Assembly (NCBI GenBank): GCA_021161135.1
Contig: JAGHBD010000030.1
Span: 1 to 14,173, forward strand
DNA: 14,173 nt
DNA from: Thermoplasmata archaeon
GTDB lineage: Archaea > Thermoplasmatota > E2 > UBA202 > JdFR-43
Reading direction: 5' to 3'
Below the pieces are notes generated by a model, which saw only the letters and a list, made by a program, of their open reading frames with translations, ran no database searches and had not been told where the DNA came from. Shown here in pieces: positions 13,966 to 14,173 of the stretch. Position 1 is the stretch's first letter. Each line of letters begins with the position of its first letter. Position numbers and translations under genes: made by a program.

Positions 13966-13990
13966 TCCCCCTCTTTTTTAATTTTATTTC
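13966..13990 (+). terminator. T-rich terminator after the protease gene
   Basis: CCCCCTCTTTTTTAATTTTA directly follows the TAA. The T runs at 13973-13988 are what archaeal RNA polymerase needs to terminate, and this would separate protease transcription from the CRISPR array beyond. Confidence 0.5.
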
Positions 13991-14144
13991 CCGCAATTTA
14001 TAAATGATTGTTAAGGTAATATTTGGAAATGCCTACCGCTAAATATTTAGCAATTCGTGAATGTTTATAAACGACAACACAAACCGCCGATCCACGAAAA
14101 TTTTTATAAAATCCAACCCCATTTCTAAGATATACCTCACACGG
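13991..14144 (+). promoter_or_regulatory. CRISPR leader with candidate promoter
   Basis: An AT-rich, gene-free stretch directly before a CRISPR repeat whose orientation (ending GATTGAAA) places the leader on this side. It contains three short AT palindromes: ATTTATAAAT (13996-14005), CTAAATATTTAG (14039-14050) and GTTTATAAAC (14063-14072). A TATA box, TTTTTATAAA, lies at 14101-14110 and is preceded by the purine-rich CGAAAA. Initiation about 25 nt behind it would fall near 14132, a dozen bases before the repeat, as expected for pre-crRNA. The leader call depends on the repeat call. Confidence 0.6.
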
Positions 14145-14173
14145 GATAAAATCAGACTATGGTAGGATTGAAA
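14145..14173 (+). CRISPR. First (leader-proximal) CRISPR repeat, cut by the window edge
   Basis: The last 29 bases, from GATAAAATCAGACTATGG to GATTGAAA, resemble the archaeal repeat family typified by Archaeoglobus fulgidus, which as I remember it reads GTTGAAATCAGACC then GGGATTGAAAG. The ATCAGAC core and the GGATTGAAA 3' end are shared in the same spacing. Repeats of this class are about 30 bp, so one base is probably missing at the edge. The 3' ATTGAAA end becomes part of the 8-nt crRNA handle in type I and III systems. Only one copy is visible, so the array itself is inferred. No cas gene is in the window. Confidence 0.72.

Overview
The window looks archaeal. Genes are packed with 1-8 nt overlaps, many internal genes carry strong GGAGGTGA-type ribosome binding sites, and TATA boxes about 25 nt upstream of start codons suggest leaderless transcripts. 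Codon use favours ATA for Ile and AGG/AGA for Arg. The gene set (a 14-gene membrane-bound [NiFe] hydrogenase operon, a secreted PKD-domain subtilisin, malic enzyme) fits an anaerobic, heat-loving, peptide-fermenting euryarchaeon. A Thermoplasmatota relative such as Aciduliprofundum is a plausible guess. Thermococcales carry the same operon, so the assignment is tentative.

Layout: (1) 1-122, the C-terminal tail of an unidentified Gly/Thr-rich protein, followed by a T-rich terminator. (2) 297-2342, a plus-strand cluster of malic enzyme, a DUF167/YggU protein and a small TOPRIM protein, with the coding sequences overlapping. (3) 2328-2792 (minus), a GAF-domain protein related to free methionine-R-sulfoxide reductase, converging on the TOPRIM gene. 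It diverges from an SplB-like radical SAM protein (2863-3687); the roughly 70 bp between them appears to hold both promoters. (4) 3789-11710, a complete mbhABCDEFGHIJKLMN operon in the gene order known from Pyrococcus furiosus. It has Mrp-like Na+/H+ antiporter subunits (A-H), a linker (I), the hydrogenase catalytic module (J, K, L), the NuoH-like anchor (M) and the ferredoxin-like subunit (N). One promoter at about 3757-3768 probably drives everything. (5) 11851-13965, a secreted subtilisin-like protease with an I9 propeptide, an S8 catalytic domain, two PKD domains and a C-terminal Ig-like domain. (6) 13966-14144, an AT-rich, gene-free stretch that reads as a CRISPR leader. (7) 14145-14173, the first CRISPR repeat, cut by the window edge.

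The Mbh complex would oxidise reduced ferredoxin from peptide or sugar fermentation, make H2 and export ions to build a gradient. The secreted protease would supply peptides. Malic enzyme links malate to pyruvate.

Most notable anomalies: mbhN carries an in-frame TAA between its two [4Fe-4S] motifs, which would disconnect electron entry to the complex unless it is bypassed. About 250 bp downstream, the protease has ATA where its ribosome binding site and signal peptide call for ATG. The right edge opens a CRISPR array whose spacers and any cas genes lie outside the window. I saw no mobile element, rRNA or tRNA.
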